Translations under genes and position numbers: made by a program | Shown here: positions 1-11,537 of the stretch, in pieces | Layout: every line of letters starts with the position of its first letter | How positions within the stretch are numbered: the stretch's first letter is position 1 | The notes under the pieces: model-generated | What the model was told of the DNA's origin: nothing | The model's database searches: none | What the model saw: the letters and a program-made list of their open reading frames with translations, nothing else | Assembly (NCBI GenBank): GCA_013396635.1 | Contig: WBMW01003931.1 | Coordinates: 473,347-537,346, forward strand | DNA from: Penelope pileata | Lineage: Eukaryota; Chordata; Aves; Galliformes; Cracidae | Direction of reading: 5' to 3' | Length of the DNA: 64,000 bases

Positions 1-463
1 CCCGAGGGAATTGTCCAGTAATTCTGTTTAATGTGCACCTGTAAAGACATTTATGCTGTTATAAGGGTGGGAGCTGGGTGATCATGAGAACAAGAAGCTA
101 AAATAAAGGAAAGGTTGACAGCATCTCTTAGTAGAAATCCTACTATAACGTCATGTTACAGACTGAGGTATTTACTGCAGGGTTGGTTTTTATCTTTATC
201 TGTTGGTAGCTGCAATTTGATATCATGTAGCATCTTGAACAAAGCCAAGTCCCAGATGGAGATTCCAGCAGGAGGGCAGGGTTGATTTCTGTTAATACAT
301 GTTGATGTAAAGTGTTTCTGATTTACCGTCTCATTATACCTCAGCAAGATGAGGTTTTCAGCTTCACTTAGTAGCTGAATTTATACAGTGTTGCATTATG
401 TAGCATTTCTTTAAAGGAAAAAAAAATCTTTAATATGTGGAATGTCTTCATTGTTTCCTGTAG
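1..463 (+). other. PIGP: PIGP intron (3' part of last intron)
   Basis: No exon could be recognised here. The stretch ends in a T-rich tract and a cag/tag-type acceptor (ag at 462-463) directly before the PIGP exon. The preceding PIGP exons, which encode the membrane segments, must lie left of the window. Confidence 0.7.
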
Positions 464-594
464 ATAACTATGCTAAAAAGCAGCAACACAAGAAATTTCA
501 AGAAGAAGCAATTCCAGCATTGAGGGATGTTCCTATCAGTGAAGTAAATAGAATGTTTTTCCTTCCTGAAAAAGGAATATGCAATAGCAGATAG
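464..594 (+). CDS. PIGP: PIGP, last coding exon (partial gene)
   Basis: C-terminal exon of phosphatidylinositol N-acetylglucosaminyltransferase subunit P. PIG-P is a small two-pass ER membrane subunit of the GPI-GlcNAc transferase, which adds GlcNAc to phosphatidylinositol in the first step of GPI-anchor synthesis. The exon starts in phase 1 (AT completes a split Asp codon). It reads NYAKKQQHKKFQEEA, then IPALRDVPISEVNRMFFL, and stops at TAG 592-594. This matches the cytosolic tail of vertebrate PIG-P as I remember it; human also has EEAIPALRD and SEVNQMFFL. The last residues (PEKGICNSR) differ from human, which is usual for this tail. Only about 43 codons are in the window; the membrane part lies upstream. 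Its position next to RIPPLY3 agrees with vertebrate synteny. Confidence 0.9.
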
Positions 595-1050
595 TAGCTA
601 CTAAGATTTGTCTGAGTAAAGGATTAGGAGAAGCATTACATAAGGAAGATCAAAGCCTTTCCATGCTGGAAGAAACCTCTTTCTGATGGTACAGTAAAGC
701 TTTTTCTTCTGAGTTTCTAACTAAATTTATATAAAAACGTTTCCTTGATGTGGCTTGGTAACCTGCGTTGATGTGAGAATTACGACACATTAATTTATTT
801 AACCATTCAGTTGATTCTAAAGTTACATTATATTACTTGTAGGCTGCTATCTCTAATTTCCCTCTCAGACTAAAAGAAATATTGTTTGGACCTGGCTTAA
901 TTCTGTTTCTCGCTGAGTTCAAGGAGAGCAAATGTGTTTTGTCTGTCAAATGCTTGAGGCTTTTTTCTTATGTAAGTTAACTTGAAGTGTTTACATTGTA
1001 AATATACAGTTTTCATTTGTAAATATTAATAAATTATTAATGTTATTTTT
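595..1050 (+). other. PIGP: PIGP 3' untranslated region
   Basis: Non-coding AT-rich sequence after the PIGP stop. The first good polyadenylation hexamer, AATAAA, is at 1028-1033, which predicts a 3'UTR of about 450 bases. The hexamer is visible; the cleavage site is inferred. Confidence 0.55.
1028..1033 (+). terminator. Polyadenylation signal AATAAA for PIGP
   Basis: Canonical AATAAA about 435 bases after the PIGP stop, followed by a T-rich stretch. It lies upstream of the CR1 insertion, so the gene's 3' end probably predates or avoids the repeat. Confidence 0.5.
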
Positions 1051-1553
1051 GGCTTAAAGTTAGCTGCTTTCCTGAGGTTCTGTGATATCTGTTGTGGGTC
1101 AAGGTATGCAGTAGTTGATTTTCTTTACATAATTCTTTACTGAACAAATTACAGAATCATTTAGATTGGAAAAGACCCCTAAGGTTATCACATCCAACCA
1201 TTAACTCAGCACTGCCAAGTGTACCACTGAATGAAGTCCCTAAGCACATCTACGCATCTTTCGAATACCTCCAGGGGTAGTGACTCAGTTACTTCCCCGG
1301 GCAGCCTGTTCCAACACTTTAAAACCCTTTCGGTGAAGAAATTTTTCCTGATATCCAACTTAAAACTTCCCTAGTGCGTCTTAAGGCCATTTCCTCTTAT
1401 GCTATTGCTTGTTGCCTGGGAGAAGAGACTGACCTCCATCTCACTACAAAGTCCTTTGAGATACTTGTAGAGATCAGTGAGGTCTCCCCTTAGCCTCCTT
1501 TTCTCTAGGCTAAATAACCCAGGTTCCCTCAGCCATTCTCTGTAAGACTTGTA

Positions 1554-1561
1554 CTCTAGAC
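1554..1561 (+). repeat. 8-bp target-site duplication, left copy
   Basis: CTCTAGAC at the left border of the hAT-like element, matching CTCTGGAC at 2053-2060 with one substitution. Confidence 0.75.
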
Positions 1562-2052
1562 CGTGGGTGTCCAACTTTTTGACTTGTTTGGGCTGCATTG
1601 AGTGATGAAGAGTTGTCTTGGGCTGCATATAAAATATATAATACAGTTTATGTATATATATATTTAACAAAACTTTTCTATGTTTTTTTAATTAAAATAT
1701 TAAAGAAGAGCAACAAAAACATAAAACTAGTGGGATATTTGACTTTTTTTGTGCAACTAATGCATCAAGCTGGTTTGATGGAAGCGGTTGCAATTCTTAG
1801 TGAGTTTTCAAGGTGCTCATCAGAGATTTTTGATGAAATTTACTCTTCCTGTGCTTCATCCTTGAAAACAGTTGTTTGCAAATGTACACACTGCCGAAAC
1901 GACAATGGCCCTTGCTCTGATTTCAGCCCAGACAGTGTTAATAGCACACTGGTATTTCAGTTGTTGCTGAGTGATGGGTGTGTGCCTGGGGCTGGGCTGG
2001 CCCACTTGGTGGGTCTACATGTGGCTTGTGAGCCATGGGTTGGACATGCCTT
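1562..2052 (+). mobile_element. hAT-like (Charlie-type) non-autonomous DNA transposon nested in the CR1
   Basis: The left end reads GGTGTCCAAC and the right end reads GTTGGACATG, giving imperfect terminal inverted repeats around TGTCCAAC. The flanks carry CTCTAGAC (1554-1561) and CTCTGGAC (2053-2060). This is a near-perfect 8-base target duplication, the size made by hAT transposases. Removing the element and one copy restores a continuous CR1 3' region. The interior has no transposase. A 169-codon open frame at 1598-2107 runs out into the CR1 and is incidental. A partial relative sits at 40747-40904. The family name is from memory of TIR style and was not searched. Confidence 0.8.
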
Positions 2053-2060
2053 CTCTGGAC
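2053..2060 (+). repeat. 8-bp target-site duplication, right copy
   Basis: CTCTGGAC at the right border of the hAT-like element. One base differs from the left copy, consistent with an old insertion. Confidence 0.75.
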
Positions 2061-2935
2061 CCTGTACCAGCTTTGTTGCTCTTTTTTCGACATTCTCCAG
2101 CAACTAGGTGTCTTTCTTATAGTGAGAGGCCCAAAACTGAATGCGGCATTCAAGGTGCAGCCTCGCCAGAGCAGAGCACAGGGTCCTGCTGGCCATGCTA
2201 TTTCAGATACAAGCTAGAATGCTGTTGGTCTTCTTGGCCACCTGGGGATACTGCTGGCTCATGTTCAGCTGGCTGTTTGCCAGCGCACCGAGGTCCTTTT
2301 CCATCAGGCAACCTTCCAGCCACCATTCCTATTAAAGGGAACTGATCCCATCACAGAGCCCTAAGGGACACCACTTGTGGCCAGCCTCTAACTGGGTTTA
2401 AGTCCATTCACCACAACTCTTTGGTTCCAACCACTCAGCAAGTTTTTCACCTAGCAAAGCGTACGCCTGTCCAAGCCATGAGCAGCCAGTTTCTCCAGGA
2501 GAATGCTGTGGGAGATAGTGTCAGAAGTTTTACTGAAGTCTAGATAGACAACATCCTTCATCCACCAAGTATGTCACCTTGTGATAGAAGATCAGGTAAG
2601 CCAAGCAGGACCTCCCTTTCATAAACTCATGCTGATTGGACCTGGTCACCTGGTTGTCCTGTATGTTCCACATGATGCTCAAGATGATCTGTTCCTTCAC
2701 TATCCCTGGCATTGAAGTCAGGCTGAGAGGCCTGTAGTTCCCTGGGTCCTCCTTCTGGCCTTTCTTGTAAATGGGCATCACATTCGCTAGCCTGCAGCTA
2801 TCCAGGACCTCCCTGGATAACCAGGACTGCTGGTAAATATTGGTAAGTGGCTTGGTGAGCACTTCTGCCAGTTGTCTCAGTAATTGGGTGGATCCCATCT
2901 GGCCCCATAGACTTACATGCATCTGAATGTTAGCA

Positions 2936-5900
2936 GGACACTAACTATTTCCTCTTGAACTAAACTATGTTTTGTTTTCTCACATCTTGGTATTTTAATA
3001 AGCACACTGATTTTCATAAATAAGGGAGGTTGTTTGTAAAGGTTTTCTGAAGCAAGTCTTGAAATTACGTTTTTTAACCAGTCTTAAAAATACTGAAAAC
3101 TAGGCTCAAGGAACCCCACAAGTCCACCGTGGACCACTGTCTGTGTTATAACACAAAGCACAGTAACTTAAGGCAGTATTTTAGATATTATTCAAGTAAA
3201 TGTTCTTTCGTGTATGCATTACTGAGTAGAGAAGCAATTTCTATTTGCTTTCTTTCAAGAGTTAGAGACCCAGTTATAAGTTTTGAATGCATTTATCCTA
3301 AGTAGTCAGGGTCAATTAGTTTGGTTATAAAGATCAGTGATTAGATCCTCGTTATTGTTTGTCAGGTCTATAAAACAAATTTAGAGCAGCAAAGAATTTA
3401 ATTTAAAAATGCCACTATTTCAACAAAAGAGAGTAAGGAATTTTTGTGCGTGAAGAAGCATATGCCAGTTCTTTAGAACTCAGTCAAAACAACCATCACG
3501 TCCTGTGAGAAAAGTAGGTTCTTAATTAAGGAAAGAGTGCATTTTGACTTTTCACTCTGGAAGAGTAGATTTTAGGTATGTAGTTGTTTAGGAGTGTTTT
3601 ATAAGAATGAGTCTGTGCACCTAATCTTCTTGACTTTAAATTAGTAAAATGTTTATTTCCTTGACAGTTGTAGTCTTCTTTGTGTTGCTTTGTTTTTCAG
3701 ATTGCTCTCAGTTTCTATTATTTCCCCCTGCCCCGTTTTTGCCCTTCAGTTAATTTTCATTTACATGCCCAAACAGCCATCTATAAGGTAAATTCAAGGT
3801 TTTATGATCAGCAGATGTGACGATGTATTTACTCTTCTGTCCATTCTCTATTCATGTTGTGGACACTGAAGTATTGACTGCAATCGTTTTTTCTGTGGAA
3901 TTTCTGTCTGTGTCCTGTATTCCTTTTGCTTCCTGAAAAAGCAATTTCGTTTTTAATTCTGAATTGATAGCTAGTGAAGGCCACATTTCTGTTATCATTT
4001 AATGTAAGGATTAATTTAGTCCCCTGTTAAGGATACCCAAATCCCTTCAGGATAAAGAAAAGCTACTGGAAAATGCCCCCAAGCCCTGAAAGCACACAAA
4101 TTAAATGACTGTAAACCTTGGACAAAGATTGTATCAGTGATGAATCTGCCATTTCATTTAACTGCTGACCTCACAATTATGGGAAAACTAACAGAGGCAC
4201 CTAAGTGAGTAGGCAAACTGGGGCCATTTGTTTAAGTAAAACTTGCAGGCATGAAACTCAATCTTTGCTTTTCTGTCACTCCTGTGTAGCGGTGCTTCAG
4301 AGGCACTGTAGTGACCTTTTCTTCAACTTACGAATAATAATTGACACTTCAGAAATTGCCTCTGTGATCAAAATAAAACTAGGTAACACAGTGTTTGTAT
4401 AGGATAATAAATGTATTTTGCTGAGAGATTTATCTATTTTGGTTGGGATTCGCTGCTTCGTGGTTTTGCCTGTGGCTGCAATTAAGTGAAAGATACAACT
4501 GTCAGCAAAGGGAAGAGAGATTCTGCCTTTTGTAAATACACAGCACGCTTTATCCACAGTTATTTAGGGGGATATATATAGATTTTATCTTACATTTTGG
4601 TGTTCAAAGAAAATGTGAAATGATTGAAATGTGTTTCTAGCGATGCCCTTCTTTACAAAACATACCTGTTTGAAGACTTTGGGTATCAGGTATCCATTCT
4701 TCTCAGACCGAGCCAAAAACTAAATAAATAAAGGCAAAAACTAAGTTTGCCCCCTTTTTCACCCTTATGACTTTTGATAGCATTTTTTTTAAGCACAACC
4801 AGTAGTAATCAGTAAAGTCAGATCAGGTGCTTTGTCCTTGCTGGAAAAAATACCAAATAATTAAACTTGAGCCATGCTTTTTAATGTAACTTCTATTTTT
4901 TTTTTCTGCAGTTTTTACTGTGTTGGAGACTAATGGGATTTTACACATCTTCATACAAACCTCATGCAGTAAGACAGTTTCCCCCCAGATGATACCAGAA
5001 TGTATGTATATGTGAACGTGTAATAAAAAATAGCAAAGGTCCACTGTTTCAAGCAAGGAGATTGAACGCCAAATAAAATAATAGAGCTGTGGATGCCAAA
5101 TTTGTGTAATGATGATAAAGATTGTCTCTCTCCTTTCCATCTTAGCTGCGGAAGGAAGGGTAGTGACAACACAGATGATGTTTATGTTGAAGTTGAGAGA
5201 TGTTGAAAAAGAAAGTTTAGGAATACCTTCCCTTTTTAATCATTTCCAAGACTTTGTCTTGGATTTTGGTCTCTTATTGCATAGCACCATACTGAATGCT
5301 GTAAGCTTGGAAGCTTCAGCACAGATATTTAAAGTATGAAGTAGTGGAGCTAAGTTCTCTGTGTAGCCACATAATGTTATTTTTTATTGTACACATTTCA
5401 TTAGTAGAAGTATATCTCCACTTCAATTGAGATCAACAAGGAAATGTAACAAGAGGAGAATACTCAGTCACAAAGTTCAAAGGTTCAAAGCATGTGGAGT
5501 AAAATATATCAATGTTATGTAAAGATAGCACAGTTTTGTTTGTGTTTGCTGTTGCTACAGATAGAATGACTGAAATAAGAAAAGGAAACAGAAAAAAACC
5601 ATCCCATCTCAAATTTTACTTCACTTTCCGAGCATGCAAGCGATATCATTGCAGGAAACAATGCTGAGTGAAGAAACTTCTTTGGGCAGTAGTGGAGTTG
5701 TCTTTCTCCTTGTGGTGTGTAGGTATAGTTTTGCTGTTACTTAAAGCATTCTGAACTGTAGAAGCTGTCTTAAAAATCTGAGCATAGCTTGGAACGCTGT
5801 CAACCCAATTTGATGATTTTTGAAGTAACCGTTGTGATGGGAAAGTGGGCTAAAAAGTGAGTAACATCGAATTATGCTGCTCCAGACTTTTTAATGGCAA

Positions 5901-8900
5901 ATATTCAGATGTCAGTAAGTGCAATCAAGGTCTTTCTCATGCAAATCAGAACACTGTAATATTAAATGCTTATACTGTTGTTGCAGACAACACTTCTGTA
6001 AAGTTAGATGTTTGCCCATATCAGGAGGGCTTATGCTGGCCTTTTGGTGAGTAGGAGCAGAGAAAACATTTGTTTTAGCTTGATAGTGTAGATCTCTTTT
6101 TTTGTACTCCAATTGTACAAACACAAACCATGCAGCTCTGCCACCAAAGGCAAGTACACAAGGACGGATGATGGGAATAAAGTAATAGTAAAATATTTTG
6201 TCATTCTTTATAGTGAGCTTTAAGATGCTGTAACTTAAATGAGGCAAACTTGGGCTAAAAAGAGATTGTTATGAAGTAGCTCATAGCTGTAGAAACAGTG
6301 AACAAACCAACCAACCTGTGACAGAACTTAAATGTGGGATTGGAGGTAACTGAAAGGTAACCTAAACAGTATTTGAGTCTTTTTCCTATTCTCCCCTGTT
6401 CCCCCTTTCTGGCCCAGGAACGTGTAAGAAAACCGCATCTTAGCTGCACCTGTATCAATTCAGTTTTGTAAGAGTAGTAAAAATATGAGAGATACTTGCC
6501 CTCATACAGGGCAATGTTTTTCTACTGCTTCAAATCCTTGCTGAAGCTCCCACCTACAGATATGATGAGAGGCTCACCACTGAGGTAAAAAAGACCTTTT
6601 GAACACTTCAAAAGAAAAAAAAAAAAAAAGCCTTTTGAATACTTTTTTTTACCAGACAGTTTCTATGGGCTTCTCTTTCTTTTGTGTATGTAAATGATAA
6701 AGTATTTCTGATTCACAAAGGGAATAGTTAATAAATGATTTCTTCATAAATAAATTTTGTTCCATAATGTGCCTTTTACATTGGCACTTGAGTTTGAGTG
6801 ACTAAAATATTGAGTGCAGTGTCCTAGCTGCTGGAGTGATATTGTGTTTCCAGTCAGCTGTAACACAACTGAATTGAATGTTTTTTTTTTTTTTTTTTTT
6901 TTGTATCTCTTCTTCTATTCATGAAATGAACTGTAGTCTGAAGAGGAAGTTTTGGAAGCATTTGGTCTTGTTGTTCTGCCAGTTTTCTTACGGAAAGATT
7001 GCCAAAATAGATTTTATTAGTATGCTGTGCCATTGATGCATCAACTTAATTATGAACCTGTTGCTCAAAGCAGCTGATAGATTAATCCGGTCTAGAAATC
7101 ATGATTATGTGGAGTGTGATTAAATGTTAGATGTTTCAGTGAGTTGGACAGGTTTTGTCTCCAGAGCTCATAAAGCCACTGTTGTGAAGATGACCATGTT
7201 TCAGCTGTGGCAATTTAGTCCTGCTGCTGTTGTTATTCTCTCAGTACAAATGTAGCTTAGAAAAAGAAATATTGTTCCCGTGGTGATTTGGATTAAAAGA
7301 AAAATAACTATTACCACATAAAGAAATAACAAAATTTTGTGTCATGTAATGAATATGCTTCCCTTGGATATATGTGTCCTTCGAGTTTGTCTTGAAAGAG
7401 CTTGGAAGTAGGATTCAAGACTTCTGTGAATATACTTTTTATTTTTTACTTTTCACATGAATGCATACAGTAGAAATAAAGTCATAGGCATTGTCTAGAT
7501 TCCTCTCCAGCATTCAAGTACCAGCAGAACGCTAATCTGTCTGTCTCTTTCATAATTTTAGACAAACAGCGGAAATCAAAAGGTGGCATTTGCTGGAAAT
7601 GTGACAGTTGTGGAACTGCTAACAGAAGTTCTGTGAAACAGAGCTCCTGAACCAACAATTAATCTGTAAAATGGTACATTTCTAGCCTTGTCTTTGAAGT
7701 AGTAAGCTCATGATAAACTCATTATTTGGGGATGCTTTGTTATCTTTTTCCTGGAAATGATGGATGATTCTAAGGTCACTGAAAACTTCACAAGGTCAAA
7801 TTGCACATGAAGTAACAAAGCAGAACTGAAAACTGCAAGTTAACTGCAGCTGAGCAACAGGAGTGCTATAATTGGTTCACTCTTAGTCTTAATTGTTAAC
7901 AAACTGGTAAGAGATCACAATGCACGTTTTAAGTGTGCAAATAAGTTCATGTTGACGTTGTAACGTGAAGAGATGGTCCATTATTTGACACTAGAAAAAA
8001 TGCTGGCTTGATGGGGAAAAGAGTAATGTAATTTTGGCTTCCATTAATAACTGTAACTAAATATTACCATTAATGAAAATGGTTCAGTAGTATTAACTTA
8101 ATCTGGAAATGGAATTCATTGATAAAGGGGAAAGCAAATGGGATGCAGTCAGAGTGGTATTGGCTGAGAAACTGAATCAGTCTCTGCTGATACAATGTTG
8201 TCAGACCTCTGCATGTGTGAATGGTGATTTATTTTGGTATTTCAAACTGCTTTCACTAAGACTGGTATCCATTCTCCAGTTGCATTTTTCTAATAGCAAG
8301 ATTTGTTCTGCTCTCCTAAGGAACACGTTTCTCTAAAGTTGTCAAATATTTTTTTTTTCTGTTTCAAAGGTATGGATTTGCAACAGGACTTGTTTGTGTC
8401 ATCAGAACTATATCTGATGTATCCCATTTAAGAACGTTTCATGCAAGACCACAAGGAAATTTAGGTAACATCCTCTCTCCAACAGTGGCTGGTAGTGTGT
8501 GCTTATGTAAGAGCAAAGATTAGGGGAGGAAGCTAGTAATGTTTCTCCAGAATGCTTCCCCAGCGTGCAATAATGTGAGCCTGGAAACTTTACAGCCAGA
8601 TCTTTGTATTTTTCTTATGATAATCATCTATTTACTTTTTTTTAAAGTAGATATCTCTTAGTTTCTGCAACATCACAGCATATTCACAAGCTGGATAAAG
8701 TACTCATTTCATTTTAAACCCACTGCTTGCTGTTTTCATTTGATGTTCAGTCAAATCTGAAAGCCTCTTGAATGTTCAAGACTACACTTGCATACTCAGT
8801 CACGTCTCCCAGGCTGAAAAGTTCTTATCTGTTTTGTTGTTTGCAAAGCCAATATACTTTTTATCCTTTTTCTTTGTCAAAGGTTCTTTGTCAACACTCC

Positions 8901-11150
8901 TGAAAAATAGTACTCTGAAAGCAGTGCTCTCATTTTCTCAAAATCTGAAGTAGACTGTACCAACAAAAATCATATTAGAGCCTGAAGATGTTCTGGTGTG
9001 CTGCTTGGGGTTGTCCAGGGTGCTTTTTTGCAGATCTCAGTGAGACCCCTGCCCAGTCCAGACTGGTGAGAGTGCAGGACAGGATGACAGAGTTCCACAC
9101 AAGGAGAGTGAGTGTCTTGAGTATGATAGGTTGATGCTGAGAAGAGGGTATTAACTTCAGATACAGATCCTCAAAAGCTCTGTCTGTTTGAGAACATGGT
9201 AACTTCAGTGTGAAGACCAGCAACATGTAGTCCTGTTGATGCAAATCTTTCCTGCTCAAAACCTCTCCGTAATGCAGGAAGATCAGTCTTGCTTGCAGCT
9301 GAGGCTGTTCTCCAATTATGTCTTTTAGCCCCACAGATATTAGTTCCTTGTTCCTATCCTGCAACAATTTAAACACCTGCTCTTGCTGAACATCTGTGCC
9401 TACAAGTGTGCACTGATCTCATCATCTGATGCTTTTCTAAAGCCCATAGTTGGGTTTCTTCAGGGCAGACAGAGAAACTGTGAAGGGGGAACTAACAGAC
9501 AGCATGGCCTCGGCAGAAATGTAAGGATAAGCAAGGAAAAACCTGTAGAATGTGTCTGTTTGTTGTTTTACATCATAGGTCCTTATATGATGACATCACC
9601 TGTCTAATGCAAACAGCTCTTCAGTGTAATGTGTTTGTTAGGGAGCACTGCTCTGTGTGGAGATGTGGGGTAACAACCACATCACTGAACCATTTTCACA
9701 AGGGTGGCAGATAGAACACTTGGTTGTTCTTTGGCTTAAATGTGCTACAAACTGGATAATGCTGAAACTGGAGCATATATAATCTTAAGATCTCTAGTGA
9801 GAGAAGTGAAAGATCTTTAAAATGTCCGTATGTTTGTTCCATATGTTGGGAAGATGATGAATGAGTGAAGTGTGAAAAAGCTGAATTTTCACTTGTTGTG
9901 CTAGGATTTACAAATTCAACGAATTCTTGTAATTCTGTACATTACAGGACGCTGTCTCCTGGTGTAAATGTGATTAATATGTCCACTGTCTAGTTTGTAA
10001 ATGGAGTTTCCAAAAAAATTTTTAAATCTTCTAATGCGGTAGTTCATTTGGAATGTTGCTTTGCGAGATTTAACAATTTATAACATTGTAACTTTGACAG
10101 TATGTTGTACTAAGAGGAAGATCTGGCACACTTATAACCATCTAACCTTTTCTACACCACCAACAGCGGTATAGGTCAAGAACCTCAGATTCTGCCTTTG
10201 CCTTTTCTCTGGGGAAAGTATGACAGTTTTAGTTAAGAGATAAGGTAACTGAAGCATAATTCTGAAACATGATGTGGCCAAATACCTTATCCTTGAGCTA
10301 TGGGAAAAATGCTGGCATAGCAACACAAGTATTGGCAACCTCTCTGAGCATATACAATTTATGCAAACAAAAGATTTAGCAGAACAGATTATATCAAATC
10401 TCTGAATGAAAAAAACAGTTGTGTTGGAAAAGCATTTTTTGCTAGTGGGTTAACTGTGTTGGAATAGATACATCAACATTGTACATGGCAGTAAAGATGC
10501 TTATGAAAATCACTAATTTAGGTCTCCCTGAACATCAGTGCAAAAGAAAATATCAAGGTGGTAAGATACACATCCAAACTCCACCAGGTAGGAATCAACA
10601 GCAAGTCAGTTATATTAAATTCGTAGACTCGAGCACACAGAGTTGTAGAAATACAATTTGAATGTTGTAACAAATAAGACCAAAACAAAGTTAGTATGTA
10701 AAATGTGTTTTAATGTGCCATTTAGCTACACGGTGTTTAATTGACTTTTTGTGACAGACAGAAAGGCACTTCTCTGATTAGAGAGGGGAAAATCTGAGAA
10801 TAACAGAAGATATCACAAGACTGTAGTATATAGAACTTGTCTTGATAGGAGGTTGAATGGGTTAGGTTAATCTGATGTACAGTGCTCATAATGGAATAAA
10901 TGTGCCCCACAGAACTCATGTGCTACAGTCTTTGCATTTGAAATAATTCCTTACTTAGATTCTTACCAACATCGTTTTTCAAAGCCTTTGGGTTATTTTG
11001 GACCTCTATATCACATCATTTTGCCCCGTAATCAGTCCTGTTTTCATTTAATCAGAACTGCAATATAAAAGACTAACAAATAACTAAATACTGTGCTCTT
11101 CATGTTCTTAACTCAAGTGTTGCTTAAACCAACTTAAATGAAAACACAAT
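2936..11150. other. Intergenic DNA between PIGP and RIPPLY3 (convergent 3' ends)
   Basis: AT-rich sequence with no recognisable exon. Contents seen: a 22-base T run (6881-6902), an A-rich run near 6615, a 29-codon open stretch after an acceptor-like site at 7561-7650, and a 133-codon minus-strand open frame at 8975-9376 that I do not recognise. None has splice or homology support. Confidence 0.6.
6881..6902 (+). repeat. Homopolymer T run (22 bases)
   Basis: Uninterrupted T run. It could be a decayed retroposon tail on the minus strand or simple polymerase slippage; no adjoining element was recognised. Confidence 0.8.
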
Positions 11151-11389
11151 CTTTTTGTTAAGTTTCAGGGTTTTATTTAAAAGTCTTTCAAAACACAAAA
11201 GGATTTCCTTTTAGCTTCCAGTTGCATTGACTCATTCTTCTTGGTTAGATAGCTATAAATAGTCTTCATACGAGCTTTGATGTTTCTTTGTTCAGTTAGA
11301 CGTTTGTTCATTCTTGACAGTTCCTTTTTTATTTCATGATTTATTTATTTTTTGATTATGTATTTCTAAAGGCTGTCGATTGTTCATTG
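11150..11389 (-). other. RIPPLY3: RIPPLY3 3' untranslated region
   Basis: Non-coding, T-rich on the plus strand. A minus-strand AATAAA lies at 11177-11172 (plus-strand TTTATT), about 215 bases after the stop. Several other TTTATT hexamers occur at 11325-11350, so alternative 3' ends are possible. The exact end is inferred. Confidence 0.5.
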
Positions 11390-11537
11390 TTAGGCTGAAC
11401 CGGTTTCTTCTTCATCTTCTTCAGAGTCAGTGTCATCATTGTAGAAGTGAAGTGTGGCTTGTACTGGAAAGCTAGCCAGAACCTTCTCTCCGATGTTATT
11501 AAGAAACTTTTGACATTTGGACTTGGGTAAATAAAGT
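11390..11537 (-). CDS. RIPPLY3: RIPPLY3 exon 4 (end of Ripply domain, acidic tail, stop)
   Basis: Acceptor ttcttatcag. It reads LYLPKSKCQKFLNNIGEKVL and ASFPVQATLHFYNDDTDSEE, then an acidic end DEEETGSA and TAA at 11392-11390. The FPVQAT.(D/H)FY block is the diagnostic T-box-binding part of the domain. The acidic tail is about a dozen residues, much shorter than the long Glu run I recall in human. Confidence 0.95.

Larger units (their letters stand above)
1151..2935 (-). mobile_element. CR1 LINE, 3' part with reverse-transcriptase remnant, interrupted by a hAT-like element
   Basis: Non-LTR retrotransposon lying on the minus strand. Its 3' end is at the left, with the typical CR1 end sequence around 1151-1200 (read in reverse: ...CCAATCTAAATGATTCTGT). 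At 2530-2922 on the minus strand a 130-codon open stretch contains GQKEDPGNYRPLSLTSMPG, a hallmark of the CR1 reverse transcriptase, so about the last third of ORF2 plus the 3'UTR remains. The 5' part is absent, as usual for CR1 5' truncation. A foreign 491-base element interrupts it at 1562-2052. Several in-frame stops between the RT piece and the 3' end show that it is inactive. Confidence 0.9.

Noticed and set aside
1598..2107. 169-codon plus-strand open frame
   Set aside because: It lies across the hAT-like element and runs into CR1 sequence, with no transposase or other motif; coincidental.
1971..2345. Several overlapping open frames in the CR1
   Set aside because: They are shadows of the GC-richer CR1 3' region, on the strand opposite its coding direction.
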